A stretch of 64,000 nt of DNA from CAWJKP01 sp963843465 (lineage in GTDB: Bacteria; Planctomycetota; Planctomycetia; Pirellulales; Thermoguttaceae). Made by a program: the position numbers and the translations under genes. Position 1 is the first letter of the stretch. The number at the start of each line of letters is the position of its first letter. Positions 47,210-62,200 of the stretch are shown here, piece after piece. The DNA lies in contig CAWJKP010000007.1 in NCBI GenBank assembly GCA_963843465.1, positions 659,774 to 723,773 of the forward strand, read 5' to 3'. The notes under the pieces were generated by a model that searched no databases, was not told where the DNA came from, and saw only the letters and a list, made by a program, of their open reading frames with translations.

Positions 47210-50200
47210 ATGTCACTCAAGAGAAAGTCGTTTCGGCGTCGCTTGGGCAGGCTCTTGCAGCGGCTCAACCCGGCGAGCGCGGACCGCGTACGCCGCTTCC
47301 GAAGCCGTTTGTTTGGCTTCGAGCCCTTAGGTGAGCGGCAGGCACCGTCCTTCCTGGCCCAACTCAGCGGTCTGCCTCGTCACTTGATCGGCGGGCGGAG
47401 ATCGCGGCGATCGATCGCCGCTTCCCGAGCGGCAACACGCTTCACGCCGCGGATCGAACAGTTGGAATCACGGCAGTTGCTCAGCGCGACGCTTTGGGTC
47501 GACAATAACTGGGTCGTCACCGCTCCTTCCGCTGATGTGGGCCACGCGCCTGTCCCCGGCGACATCGTGGCTAACACGGGGACAGGCGGTAGCGGCACAG
47601 TCACGGGAATGATCTTCGGCAACGCCACATCGAACGCCGCAGGCAACACCATCGGCGCCAACGCCTTCGCCACCGTGCAAGACGCCTTGGATGCCAGCAA
47701 CGCCAACGATACCATCAATGTCCTCGCCGGCACCTACACCTTCAGCCAGCCCTATGTGGTCGCCCAGGCGGTCACGATTGTTGGCCAGAATTATGGCAGC
47801 GGCGAGACCCTTAGCGGGCCCAACGGCGTGTTCTACATCACGGCGAACGCGACGATCAACGGCGGCAGTGGCGCCATGACCTTTAGCGGTGCTACGGGAT
47901 CGAATCCCTACTCGCAGGCCGCGATTGTCCTGGGCCCCACCTCTTCCGGCGCAACCATCACCGGAAGCACCTTCTCCGGCAACCTGATCGGAATCGGCGT
48001 CAACACCGGCGTCAGCTCGTTCAATATCGCTTCCGACAGTTTCGCGGGAAACGAAGCCGGCATCGTCACCGCGGGGAGCGGCACGGTCGGCGTGGGCAAT
48101 ACCTTCAATGCAGACAATACGCCGGGCACCTACCAGGACGAAGGCATTTATGTCACGTCCAGCGCTACCGTGGCCGTCAACGGAAACACCTTCAAGAACC
48201 TCAACGCCAGCGGCGCGGCCACCCCCGGCGGGATCGTCGTCGAGGGCGGGTCGGCGGTCACCACCAGCGGAAACACCTTCTTTGGCAACACCGTCGATAT
48301 GCAGGTCCTCTCCGGCTCTCTCAATTCCTCCAATGACATCATCGGCAAGAGCTCAGGAGCCCGAAACCTGAACGGCGTCCTCATCAGCGCCGGTACCGCC
48401 ACGCTCACGGCCGACACCCTCGGCGGCAACGTGACCGCCATCGATGACGTCGGCGGCGCTCTCACCCTGAATCAGAACACCTTCAACGTCTCGTCGAACC
48501 CCAACGCCACCGATCTTCTGATCGGAAGCGGCGCGGGTACCGTCACCATCAACACCGGAAACGCCTTCGACGCCACCAACGATTACATCGTTAACCTTAG
48601 TACCCAGAACTTCAACCTCAGTTCCAACAGCACGACCTTCAACCAGGCGCCCTTCGCCTCGTCGAACGCTTATGCGATCGAGAACGAGATCGTCGACGGC
48701 ATCGACGCGCCGGGCCTCGGCCTGGTCCGCATCGCGCCCAGTGCGATCTACGTCACCCCTGACAGCTATTACACGCCGCTGGGCACCACAGCCAGCGGGG
48801 CTATCGCCCGTGCGGAGGCCGTCGCAGCTTCGAGCGACACAATCTACGTCGATGCCATCAATTCCTTCAGCGGCCTGACGCAGCCGGCCGCGATTACTTA
48901 TGGAACGGCTTCCGTCGCCTTGTCCGGCACGGTTACGGCATCGCCCTTCCTGGTGCCCACCGGCACCGTGGATATCACGGTTAATGGTCAAATGGAGCCT
49001 GTAACCGTCAATTCGTCGGGGTACTTCACCGACGCCACCTTTGGCACGCAGGCGATTCCGGCTTCCGCCACCCCCTATCCGATCACGTACGCCTTCGAGG
49101 GCGACGGGAAGGTCGTTTACAGCGCTACGGGCAGCGGAAGCTTCGAGTCGATCAGTGATTTGAGCAAGTCGCTCACGGTGAACCAGGCCACCACGAGCGT
49201 GTCGACCGCGATCTCCGACTCCAGCGGCGGGGCGGTGACCAGCGTGCTGGGCGAGGAAGTCTACGACACGGCGACGGTGAGCGGCACGCCGGCGGCCTTT
49301 GCGCCGACCGGCAATGTGAACTACTACTTGTCGACCAACGGCGGCGCGTACAGCCTGTTTGATACCGAGCCGGTGGGGACTCAGTCCCTCAATACGGCGT
49401 CGCTGCCGGCGGGCAGCTACTCGTTCGAGGCCCAATACCTCGGCGATGGCAACTACCAGGAATCGCCGATGAGCGCCCCCGAGCCGTTGACGATCACCCA
49501 GGGCACCACCAGCGTGTCGACCGCGATCTCCGACTCCGGCGGCGGGGCGGTGACCAGCGTGCTGGGCGAGAAGGTCTACGACACGGCGACGGTGAGCGGC
49601 ACGCCGGCGGCCTTCACGCCGACCGGCAATGTGAACTACTACTTGTCGACCAACGGCGGCGCGTACAGCCTGTTTGATACCGAGCCGGTGGGGACTCAGT
49701 CCGTCAATACGGCGTCGCTGCCGGCGGGCAGCTACTCGTTCGAGGCCCAATACCTCGGCGACGGCAACTACCTGGAATCGGCGATGAGCGCCCCCGAGCC
49801 GCTGACGATCAACCAGGGCACCTCCAGCGTGTCGACCGCGATCTCCGACTCCAGCGGCGGGTCGGTGACCGGCGTGCTGGGCGAGAAGGTCTACGACACG
49901 GCGACCGTGACCGGCACGCCGGCGGCCTTCGCGCCCACCGGCAATGTGAAATACTACATCTCGACCAACGGCGGCGCGTACAGCCTGTTTGATACCGAGC
50001 CGGTGGGGACTCAGTCCATCAATACGGCGTCCCTGGTGCCGGGCAGCTACTCGTTCGAGGCCCAATATCTCGGCGACGGCAACTACCCGGAATCGCCGAT
50101 GAGCGCCCCCGAGCCGTTGACGATCAACCAGGGCAGCACCAGCGTGTCGACCGCGATCTCCGACTCCGGCGGCGGGGTGGTCACCAGCGTGCTGGGCGAG

Positions 50201-53200
50201 AAGGTCTACGACACGGCGACCGTGACCGGCACGCCGGCGGCCTTCGCGCCGACCGGCAACGTCAAATACTACTTCTCGACCGACGGCGGCACGACGTACA
50301 GCATGTTTGATACCGAGCCGGTGGGGGCTCAGTCCATCAATACGTCGTCCCTGGCGGCGGGCAGCTACTCGTTCGAGGCCCAATACCTCGGTGACGGCAA
50401 CTACCAGGAATCGCCGATGAGCGCCCCCGAGCCGTTGACGATCAACCAGGGCAGCACCAGCGTGTCGACCGCGATCTCCGACTCCGGCGGCGGGGTGGTC
50501 ACCAGCGTGCTGGGCGAGAAGGTCTACGACACGGCGACGGTGACCGGCACGCCGGCGGCCTTCGCGCCTACGGGCACGGTGACGTATGACTTCTACGACA
50601 CGGCGACTCCGATCTACGGCAGCACGACGCCGGTCAGTACGCAGACGGTGACCCTGAGCGGCGGCCTCGTGCCCAACTCGGCGGCGACGGCGTCGCTGAC
50701 GGCGGGCAGCTACTCGTTCATCGGCGTCTACAGCGGCGACAGCAACTACCCGGGCTACACTACCGCCGTCGAGCCGCTGACGATCAACCAGGGCGCCTCC
50801 AGCGTGTCGACCGCGATCTTCGACGCCCCGACCGGCAGCAACGTCGTCGTGGTCGATGCCGCCTGGGCGACCAAGACGACTGGCGCCACGGTTGTTTATG
50901 GCGGCAATACGTATACGGTCGGGACCAACGCCTTCGCGACGATCCAGGCCGGGGTCAACTCCGCCGCCGCCGCCACCGTTGGCACCGCCGGCGGAACGGT
51001 CCTGGTCGTGGCGGGGACTTATACCGAGAGCGTTGATGTCCAGAATACGAATGGCCACCTTGAAAACAACGTCACCATCCAAGCCTCAGGAGTGGTGACG
51101 TTGGACGGCGGGTTCATCGTCCAAAACCACAATTATCCGTTGTCGGGCGGCGACGAAAGCGGCCCCAGCGGGGTGACGATTGACGGCTTCGATATTGTCG
51201 GCGGCGCGGCGTACGACACTTACCACGACGGCATTTTCGTCTACGCGACCGGAACGACGATCGAGAATAACGTCATTGAAAACGTCACCGTCGGCTCTCA
51301 GTCCAATGGCATCGAGGTTGTTGCAGGCAGCAGCGGTCTGACCGTGGAGGGCAACGTGATTGCGGGCAACTGGCGGGGGATGTACCTCAACCCAACCAGC
51401 GGTGTGACCATCACTTACAACTATATCCACGACAATAACGGCGGCGGCGATGTCGGCATCGGCTCCAGCGGTTTGAGCAATTTCCTGCTCGAGTACAACA
51501 CCATCGCCGATAATTCGGCTGAAGGCTGGGGCATCGATACGGTTGGGGTGAACGTCAAGGCGGAGTACAACAACTTCACGGGCAACGGACTTGCCATCGA
51601 CGACTGGGAAGGCACCAACAACAACATTACGGCCGAGAACAACTGGTGGGGCAACGCGACCGGGCCGGGGGTAGGCGGCGCCAACCCGGTGGGTCTTTTT
51701 GGAGTTGCCACATCCACAACCACGCCCATCGACTGGACCAACCCGGCCACTACACCATTCTCCAGCGCCATGGCGGTGACCAACGTGTTGGGCCAGCAGG
51801 TTTACGACACGGCGACGGTGAGCGGCACGCCGGCGGCCTTCGCGCCGACCGGTTATGTGAACTACTACATCTCGACCGACGGCGGCACGACGTACAGCTT
51901 GTTTGATACCGAGCCGGTCGGGACTCAGTCCCTCAATACGGCGTCCCTGCCGGCGGGCAGCTACTCGTTCGAGGCCCAATACCTCGGCGACGGCAATTAC
52001 CAGGAATCGCCGATGAGCGCCCCCGAGCCGTTGACGATCACCCAGGGCACCTCCAGCGTGTCGACCGCGATCTCCGACTCCGGCGGCGGGGCGGTGACCA
52101 GCGTGCTGGGCGAGAAGGTCTACGACACGGCGACGGTGAGCGGCACGCCGGCGGCCTTCACGCCGACCGGCAATGTGAACTACTACTTGTCGACCAACGG
52201 CGGCGCGTACAGCCTGTTTGATACCGAGCCGGTCGGGACCCAGTCCCTCAATACGGCGTCGCTGGCGGCGGGCAGCTACTCGTTCGAGGCCCAATACCTC
52301 GGCGACGGCAACTACCAGCAATCGCCGATGAGCGCCCCCGAGTCGTTGACGATCAACCAGGGTAGCTCCAGCGTGTCGACCGCGATCTCCGACTCCAGCG
52401 GCGAGGCGGTCACCAACGTGCTGGGCGAGCAGGTCTACGACACGGCGACCGTGACCGGTACGCCGGCGGCCTTCACGCCGACCGGTTACGTGCAGTACTA
52501 CATGTCGACCGACGGCGGCGCATACAGCGCGTTTGGCAGCGAGGAGCCGGTCGGGACTCAGTCCATCAATACGGCGTCGCTGCCGGCGGGCAGCTACTCG
52601 TTCGAGGCCCAATACCTTGGCGACGGCAACTACCAGCAATCGCCGATGAGCGCCCCCGAGCCGTTGACGATCAACCAGGGCAGCTCCAGCGTGTCGACCG
52701 CGATCTCCGACTCCGGCGGCGGGGTGGTCAGCAGCGTGCTGGGCGAGAAGGTCTACGACACGGCGACGGTGACCGGCACGCCGGCGGCCTTCGCGCCGAC
52801 CGGCAACGTCAAATACTACTTCTCGACCGACGGCGGCACGACGTACAGCCTGTTTGACACCGAGCCGGTCGGGACTCAGTCCATCAATACGGCGTCCCTG
52901 CCGGCGGGCAGCTACTCGTTCGAGGCGCAATACAGCGGCGACAGCAACTACGCGGCTTCGCCCATGAGCTCTCCCGAGCCGCTGACGATCAACAAGGCCA
53001 CGCCCACGGTGACCGTCACCGACAACGGCGGGATCTACACCGGCAGCGCGTACCCGGCCACGGCCACTGCGACGGGCGTTGCGGGCCTCCCGTCCCCCAG
53101 TGCCGAAGGCAGCTCGGTGACGTACACGTATTACTTGGGCACGTACACTCTGTCGCAGCTTGCCGAGGAGACCCCGTTGTCGCCCGATGTGGCCCCCAGC

Positions 53201-56200
53201 GCCGTCGGCAATTACACGGTCCTGGCCTCCTTCACGGCCACCACGGATTACAACGCAGCCAGCAACTCGACGAACTTCAGCATTACGGCCGAAGACTGGG
53301 TCGATAGCGATTGGACGGCGGCCACCCCGAATCCGATCGACCACTCCGGGATTTCCACCGCGGTTATCCCCGCCAACGTCACTCTGGTTTACGGCGTGAA
53401 CGCCTTCAGCACGATCGGCGGAGGCGTTGCTGCCCTGGCCGCCGACCCCGGCGGAGCCGTGGACGTCCTGCCCGGCACATCCGGTACACCGTATAGCGAA
53501 CTCGTCACCTTGAACAACCCGATCACGCTGGAAGGGGCCGACCTGCAAGACCCGGCTCTGGCGATGCCCGTGGTCACGGCGCCGACGACGGCTAGCCATG
53601 CCGTGATTGTCTCAGTCAACGCCGTTAACGTGACCGTCAACGGTTTCAACGTTGTTGTGGATCAGCCGAACGCCGGCGCCGGTATCGTCGCCGTTACGCA
53701 GTGCAACGGCTTGCAGGTCCTCAATAACGTCATTACCAGCACGGGCACGCCCACGATCGGGCCGGCGAGCCTGTCATACTATACCGCGGGCATTGCAGTA
53801 GTGGTCGGCGGCGGTCTGAGCCCCGTTCCCGGCGTCACGATCCAGGGGAACCAAGTGCAGGCTAGCTTGACCTCCGCCGTGGCCCGCGGTCTATGGTTGA
53901 GCGAGGTCCAGGGCACGGTTGGCGGCGCCTCGTCCGCCCAGGGCAACAGTTTTGCCGGCTATGACGAAGACGCGCTGGTGGCCTTCGCCCGCGGCGCCAC
54001 GACGATCGAAAACAACACTTCCGACGGCGTCGGCTTGTTCGTCACCGCGCCGAACGCCAATGCCCCCGTAACTGTCTCCTACAATGAGTTTTCGCCTGTT
54101 GCGACCGATATCGCCGCATTGTTTATCAACAACAACTGGAATACGAGTTCGCCGGTTACCGTCGAGAACAATACCTTCGCTGTCCCGTCGGGCGACATCG
54201 GGCTTTTGAGCGGCGACTCGACGGGCGTCAGCGTGGAGAACAATAGCTTCGCCCCGGCCGTGGGCGCGTCGAACACGACCGACATCTACGTGGATACCTT
54301 CGACCCCGCCACGTCGACCGTGGCCGTTTCTGCCTCGATCAGCGTCACCGGAAACACGTTCAGCAACATCTTCCAGGGCGGCGCCGATTCCAACGCTACG
54401 GCGATCGAAATCGGCAACCACAACGCAACCAATTCGTTCGGCGCGGTGACCATCGGCGGCGCCGGCACCGCGGCAAATACCTTCCTCGTCGGCCTCAATA
54501 ACTTCATCACGCTTGCGCCGGTTCCGAATCCCAAGACCTGGACCCTCTCCGGCAACGGCACGGTTTCAACGCCCAATGCCGCCAACGTCTCGATCAACAT
54601 CGACGCCTCCAACAACGACTTCGGCGTCTCCAGCCAGGACTTGCCCGGCCACCTCACGCTGGCCGACTACTACGAGATCGAGGGCAAGATCACCGACGGC
54701 CTGGATTACTCCGGCGCCGGCCTGGTGAGCCTCACCCCCGACATCGTCTATGTCGCCCAGTCCAGCGAAACCTATACCGCCGGCGCCATCCAGCGGGCGA
54801 TCAATCTCGCCGGCAGCGGCAATATCATCAACGTCCAGGCCGGCACGTACACCAATGCGGGGGGAATCACAATCAGCCAGCCGCTCACGCTGCTTGGTGC
54901 CCAGGCCAACCAGCCAACCGCCGGTCGTGATGCGAACTTCGTTTCAGGCAAGGCCCTGCCGGCGCTGGAATCCATTATCACGGCCCCCACGGTCAATCCG
55001 AGCGGCGGCCACCTGGTCAGCGTCACTGCCAATAATGTTACCATCAACGGTTTCGTGCTGGACGGCAACAACCCCCTCCGGCCGACTAGCGGCGCCGCCC
55101 AGATCAACGGCACCGGCCCCTATATCGATGTCCTCAACGGCATCGACACCTATAACGGCAGTGGGTACAGCGTCGTCAACAACCTGACGGCCGAATACAA
55201 CATCGTCCAGAACGTCGATCACGATGGCATCGCCGATTTCTCCACCAGCGCTTTCGTTAGCTCCGGCGCTAACATCGCCGATAACCTGATCCAGAACTTC
55301 AAGGACTACGGGGCACTCTTGGCGTACAACGCCTACGGCACTGTCCAAGGCAACACGATCGTGGGGCCCGACTATGCGGAGGCGCCCATCTATGTTTACG
55401 ATTTCACCACCAGCAGCGGCCTGAGCGGTTCCGCCGCGGCAGTCAACGTGACGGGCAACAACGTGACCGTCGGTAACGAGGCCTACGGCGGCATTTGGGC
55501 GAATCTTTTCCACCCCTCGACCGGCGCTACGTTGAACATCAGCGACAACACGGTCAACGGCGCTGCCGACGTCACCGGCGGCTGGGCATTCGGCATTTAC
55601 CTGACGAGCCTCGATTCCAGCCACGTCACGGTGACCATGGGCGGGAATATCATCGGCTCAACGGCTGCCTCGTGGCCGAATCCTGCGGTCGGGAGCGGGA
55701 CGCTGGTGGTGGGCATTGACGTGTGGAACGCGCCGGGCGCCAACATCTCGATCGGCAACGACTCGTCGAACAACCCAACCGAGATCACCAACGCCACGAT
55801 CGGCATCTTCTTCTCCTATGACGACCCGATCTTCGGCGAAGCCAGCGGCAACAACACGCTCAATGTCAGCGGCGCCATGATCAACGATACGCCGACCGGC
55901 ATCGACGTTGGAGACTACCCCTATTACAGCGGCTCCGTTGCCGGTAACGTCGTGCTCAATCTGTCCGGCGGCTCGATCACCGGCGCAACGACCGGCCTCG
56001 AGGTTGACGGCCAGACGAGCGGTTCGTACACGGCCACGGTGAATGTTCAATCGGGCGCCTCTATTTCCGACGGGACCACGGGCATTTTGCTTGATGGGAC
56101 GAAAGCCACCGCCACGATCAGCGGTGCAACGATTTCCGGCAACACGACGGGCGTCAACGTCGAAGGCGGCAGCCTGACCGTCGGCGCCGGAAACGCCATC

Positions 56201-59200
56201 AGCGGCGGAACCACAGGTTTGCTGATCGATGGCTCAACCTCCACCGTTGCCGGCAACACGCTGAACGATACGACGTTCAGCAGCCAGTCCGGCAACTACA
56301 TCACCCTCGCCGACGGCGCCCTTGGCGGCGCGACCCCCACGACACTCGACGCCAGCGGTGCCACGTTTGACGGCACGGCCGCCAGCGCCCTAAGCGCCAG
56401 CGACGGCTCCGCCTACGCCGTCGAGGACGAGATCACCGACTACCTCGATGATCCCAGCCTGGGTTACGTCAGCCTGCAGCCGACCAACGTTTACGTTTCG
56501 CAGCTCAGCGAACAGACCACCCCCGGCGCCATCCAGCGCGGCGTGAACGTGGCTCCCTCCGCCGGGACCGTGGATGTTCAGGCCGGCACGTACACCGGAC
56601 AGGTCGAAATCACCAAACCCCTGACGCTCGCTGGCGCGGGAGCGACGACGGTCATCCAGGCTCCGACCACGCTGTCCGTGTCGTTCACGGCCCTGGGCTA
56701 CACCAACAAGCCTATCATCTACGTTTACGGCACCGCCGGCGTGACGATTGAAGACCTGAAGGTCGACGGCCTCGGCCTCGGCAACGCGAACTCTCGCTTC
56801 ATGGGCATCGCTTACTATGAGGCGGGCGGCGAGATCGACGCGGCCACGGTGACCAATGTCGAGGACAGCCCGTTCTCCGTCGCCCAGGACGGCTTCGGCA
56901 TCTACGCCGACGCCGACAACGGCACCGCCCAAAACTTGGAGATCGCCGCATCCAACGTCTCCAACTTCGAGAAGAACGGTATCACCGTCAACGGCGCCAA
57001 TCTGACCGTCAACATCCACGACAACACCGTCACCGGCGCCGGCGCCACCAGCGCCATTGCACAGAACGGCATCCAGATCGGCGGCGGCGCCCAGGGCATT
57101 GTCGGTTCCTCGAACCCGGCCGACGGCAACTCGGTCAGCAACATCGACTATACGGGCGGCGGCACTTGGGCAACCAGCATCTTGAGCGTTGGTTCGGGTG
57201 CAAGCTTGACGATCAATGGCAACCAGGTGACCGGCGCCCAGATGGCCATCTACGTGGATACGCCCGCTACGATTTCCGGCAACACCATCACCGGCCTCGG
57301 CGACAGCGCCTTTGGCATCGACGCGAGCAGCGCGACGGACACCAACAACGCCGAGATCGAGCAGAACACGCTCAGCAACGTCGGCGTCGGGATCCTCGTG
57401 GACAATTTGGGCTCCACGGCGCAAGCGCCGTGGTTTCGGGGAACACGATCACGGGGAGCAGCACCAGCGAAGGCATGGCGGTCTACGGACCAGCCACGAT
57501 CAACGCCAATACAGTTACCGGCGTGACAAGTTACGACAACGGCATCATCGTTGGGGCCGCGGCCGGGCAGACGGTAACCGTCACCAACAACCTCCTTTCT
57601 GGTTCCGGCCCGGAAAGCGGGGCTCTGTCGGTCGACAACACCCCCGCCACGGCCACGGTGGTCCTCGGCGGCAACGTCTACGCAGGCACGTGGAACAAGT
57701 ACATCGTCCTGGACTATTACGACTTCTCGGCCGTCAATATCGATGCCACCGGCGAGATTTTTGGCGCCACCTGCAACGCCGGCACCGGCGCCTTTACCGG
57801 CGGCATCTTGGCCAGCACGGGCACCCTTTCCCAGCAGTACGCCTTTGCCAACAAGATCATCAATGGCGTGGACGCCAGCGGCATGGGCCTTGTCCGCACC
57901 GAAGCGAACCACGTCTTTGTCACGCCCAATTCCTACTCGAGCGACGTTGGCACCTACAGCCCCAGCGTCCAGCGCACCATCAACGTCGCCTCGCCCGGCG
58001 ACATTGTGAACGTCGAAGGCGGCACCGTCGCCAGCCCCGCCGTCTACGACGCCAGCTCACAGATCACCATCACCCAGGGCGTGACGCTCCAAGGCGACGG
58101 CGCGGCCACGACGATCATCGACGGCGGCGATGCAGTCCTCGCCTCCGCCGGCACGATCCTAATTAACCATCCCACCGGCGCGGTGAAGGTCGATGGATTC
58201 ACCTTCCAGAATCCGGTCAACGACGGGGAAGGCGACATCATGGACATCGTGGTCAGCCACGGAACTGCAACCACCCCGGTCACCATCAGTAATAACGACT
58301 TCATCGGGCTGGGCAACGGCGATGACTTCGATGATGCCATTTGGACCTACAGCACCGACGAGCCGATTACGATCGCCAACAACGAATTCCAGGCGATGTG
58401 GCAGGCCGTCCTCTTGGAGCGGCCCCGCGGCGGCGCAACGGTCAGCGGCAACGTGTTTCAGGATCTGCTCGGAGGAAACTATGAGGGCACGCCGTACGAC
58501 GCGGAAGGCGTCAAGGCGATGACCTATTCGGGAGAGAACGATTCCAACCCGGTGACCATCAACGGCAACACGTTCCAGGACTACAGCGGGTACGGCGTTT
58601 GGATTTCGGCCGGCTACCCCGATTCCGGCCAGGGGCAGTTCCAGGACCTGCAAATCACCAACAATACGATCCTCTCGACCGGCGACGCGGGGATCATGCT
58701 CGAAAACCCCGGAACCACGCCAGCCAACGCGGCCTTGGGCGGCGCAACGGGGGCGATCATTTCCGGCAACACCATCACCGGCGACAGCACCACCGACGGC
58801 AGCACGGGCATTCTGCTCCAGGGGCCAAGCGACAACGTTAGCATCAGCAATAACGCCATCAGCGACGAGAATACCGGCATCGCCAGCACGGAGTATGTTG
58901 CCGGGGCCGGATTCTCCTCCGGCACAGTCGTCTCTGAGAACTCGATCGCCGGCAACGGGGTGGGCATCAGCAACGGCTCGACCGATCCGGCCGACGCGAT
59001 CATCGCCTCCGGCAACTGGTGGGGCAGCGTCAACGGCCCGACCTCGACGCTGAACGCCTTTGCCAACCCGCTGTCGCTGGCCACGGGTGACACCGTCAGC
59101 GGCAACGTCAGCGTGGTCCCCTGGTACACCAGCGGCGCCAGCATCGGCCAAACGCCGGGCTGGTATCCCGCCAGTTCCAACCCTCTCGACACGGCTCCCC

Positions 59201-62200
59201 CCGTGGTCGCGACTTCGACGCAAACTGCCAGCGAAGGCGCAGCGGCAACGTTGAGCCTGGGCAGCGTGACCGACGCCGACGGCAGCCTGCCCAGCGGGCA
59301 ATACACGGTTACGGTGAACTGGGGCGACCAGTCGTCTCCCTACTCGTTTTCGATTACGCCGAACGACCCCGAGTCCTTCAGCCTGGGCACGCTGACGCAC
59401 ACCTATGCCGAATACGGCGCCTACACGCCCACGGTGACCGTGGTCGACAATGCCGGCAATTCGTCCGGCCCGCAAAGCTTCACCGTGAACGTCGCCGACG
59501 CGGACTTGCAGGTGACGGGCGTGGGCCTGTCGGCCACGGAGGGCAGCGCCTTCAGCGGGCAGTTGGCGACGCTGACCGATGACGCGGGGACGTATTCCAC
59601 GCCGAGCGACCTGTTGGCGACGATCAACTGGGGCGACGGCACGGCGTTGGCTCCGGACGTGACCGGCGCGACGCTGGTGGAGGTTGGAACCAGCGGCGTC
59701 TACCAGGTGGAGGGGACGCACACCTATGCCGAGTATGGCAGCTACACGCTGACGGTCAGCACCAGCGATCTGGGCACGAGCACGGCATCGAGCACGGGCA
59801 CGGCGGCGGTGGCCGACGCGGCCTTGCAGGTGACGAGCGTGGGCCTGTCGGCCACGGAGGGCAGTGTTTTCAGCGGGCAGTTGGCGACGCTGACCGATGA
59901 CGCGGGGACCTATTCCACGCCGAGCGACCTGTCGGCGACGATCAACTGGGGCGACGGCACGGCGTTGGCTCCGGACGTGACCAGCGCGACGCTGGTGGAG
60001 GTTGGAACCAGCGGCGTCTACCAGGTGGAGGGGACGCACACTTATGCCGAGTATGGCAGCTACACGCTGACGGTCAGCGCCAGCGATCTGGGCACGAGCA
60101 CGGCATCGAGCACGGGCACGGCGGCGGTGGCCGACGCGGCCTTGCAGGTGACGAGCGTGGGCCTGTCGGCCACGGAGGGCAGCGCCTTCAGCGGTCAGTT
60201 GGCGACGCTGACCGATGACGCGGGGACCTATTCCACGCCGAGCGACCTGTCGGCGACGATCAACTGGGGCGACGGCACGGCGTTGGCTCCGGACGTGACC
60301 AGCGCGACGCTGGTGGAGGTTGGAACCAGCGGCGTCTACCAGGTGGAGGGGACGCACACTTATGCCGAGTATGGCAGCTACACGCTGACGGTCAGCGCCA
60401 GCGATCTGGGCACGAGCACGGCATCGAGCACGGGCACGGCGGCGGTGGCCGACGCGGCCTTGCAGGTGACGGGCGTGGGCCTGTCGGCCACGGAGGGCAG
60501 CGCCTTCAGCGGTCAGTTGGCGACGCTGACCGATGACGCGGGGACCTATTCCACGCCGAGCGACCTGTCGGCGACGATCAACTGGGGCGACGGCACGGTG
60601 TCGGCCCCGGACGTGACCGCCGCGACGCTGGTGGAGGTTGGAACCGGCGGCGTCTACCAGGTGGAGGGGACGCACACCTATGCCGAGTACGGCAGCTACA
60701 CGCTGACGGTCAGCGCCGCCGATCTTGGCGTGAGCACGGCGTCGGGCACGGGCACGGCGGCGGTCGCCGACGCGGCGCTTGTCAGCGCCGCCGGCGTGAA
60801 CGTCGGCGCGTTGGCCGGAGTGGGCTTTAGCAACCTTCCGGTCGCGACCTTCACCGATCAGGCCGGCAGCGACTCCAAGCCCGGCGATCTCTCCGCGACG
60901 ATCGACTGGGGCGACGGGCAGCCGGGAAGCCCGGACACCAGCGCGGGGACGCTCGTCGAGCAAGGCACGACCGGCGCTTACGTGGTCGAGGGGTCGCACC
61001 AGTACGCTGCTGCGGGCAGCTATACGATCACGGTTACTATTGACGACAAGGGCAGCCAGACAGCCACCGCCACCGCCGCGGCCACGGTCGGCAACACGGT
61101 TTGGGTGAACGACAACTGGGTCGACGTCACCAACCCCAGTGGCCCGCTCACTGCCGGCGACACGGTCGCGGCTCCGGCGGGCGAAACGGCGCCGAACCTC
61201 GGCAGCGGAACGCTGATTTACGGCGTCAACGCCTTCAGCACCATCCAGAGCGGCGTGACCAACGTCGACGCCTACGGCACCGTCTACGTCCTGCCCGGTA
61301 CTTACGCCGGGGGCATCCAGATCAACAAGCCGGTCACTCTGCTGGGTGCTAATTCCTCCAATAACCCCACCGTCGCCGGCTCGCGAGGCAGCGAATCGGT
61401 GATTGAACCCGTGGTTTCCGCACCGAGCCCCTACGTCTCGGCGGCGCCGGGCGTGCTGGTCGAGGTGCTGGCCAGCAACGTAACCATCTCCGGTTTCACC
61501 TTCACCGGCCAGAACGACGCGCTAGGAACGGGCAACGGCGTGGCCCTGACCGAGACCGGTTCCTCGCCGATTTACGCGCAGGCCGTGGAGGCCATTGCTT
61601 CCTACGTGCCGGTCCACGGGACCGATATCGAGAACTACGGCACGCTGCCCAGCTACACCGCCCCGGCCAACCTGGTCATTCAGAATAACATCGTCGAGGA
61701 CTTCAGCTACCAGGGCATCGACCTCGGCTGGGACAGCAGCGCAACGCCCACCGCGGGCAACACGATCGCCCAGAACCTGTTCCAGAACATCGGCGCCTAC
61801 AACGACCAGGGAGTTGCGGTCCGCCTTTACAACAACTTCTATGCCGACGTGGTCCACAACACGATGCAGAACGTGCGGGTGGGCGTTCAAGTGAACAACT
61901 TCTCGCTGGCGCCGCCACGGGTGGCACGACGGGGAGCGTCGAATACAACCAGATCAGCGCCCGTCGCCGCGGCATCTTCTATAACTTGATCTACGGATCG
62001 AGCACGACGGTGCCGATCGAATACAACACGATCACCGCCACGGCCGACGCCAACTGGGGCTCATCGCTTTGGACGGGCGTCTACATCGTCTCGCAACAAA
62101 ACAGCGTGACGGGTACGTTCCTCGACAACAGCATCAGCGGCGCCGGCAGCAGCTACGCCACCACCGCCGGCTACACCGTGTTGTCCACGGCCGCCACGAC

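Noticed and set aside
48353..51082. 909-codon minus-strand open frame with RRRI/GVGDRGRHAG repeats
   Set aside because: Its repeats mirror the Ig-like repeats on the plus strand; no independent family features.
58159..60999. 946-codon minus-strand open frame
   Set aside because: Antisense to the beta-helix/PKD part of the giant gene; its repeats mirror the 318-bp units.
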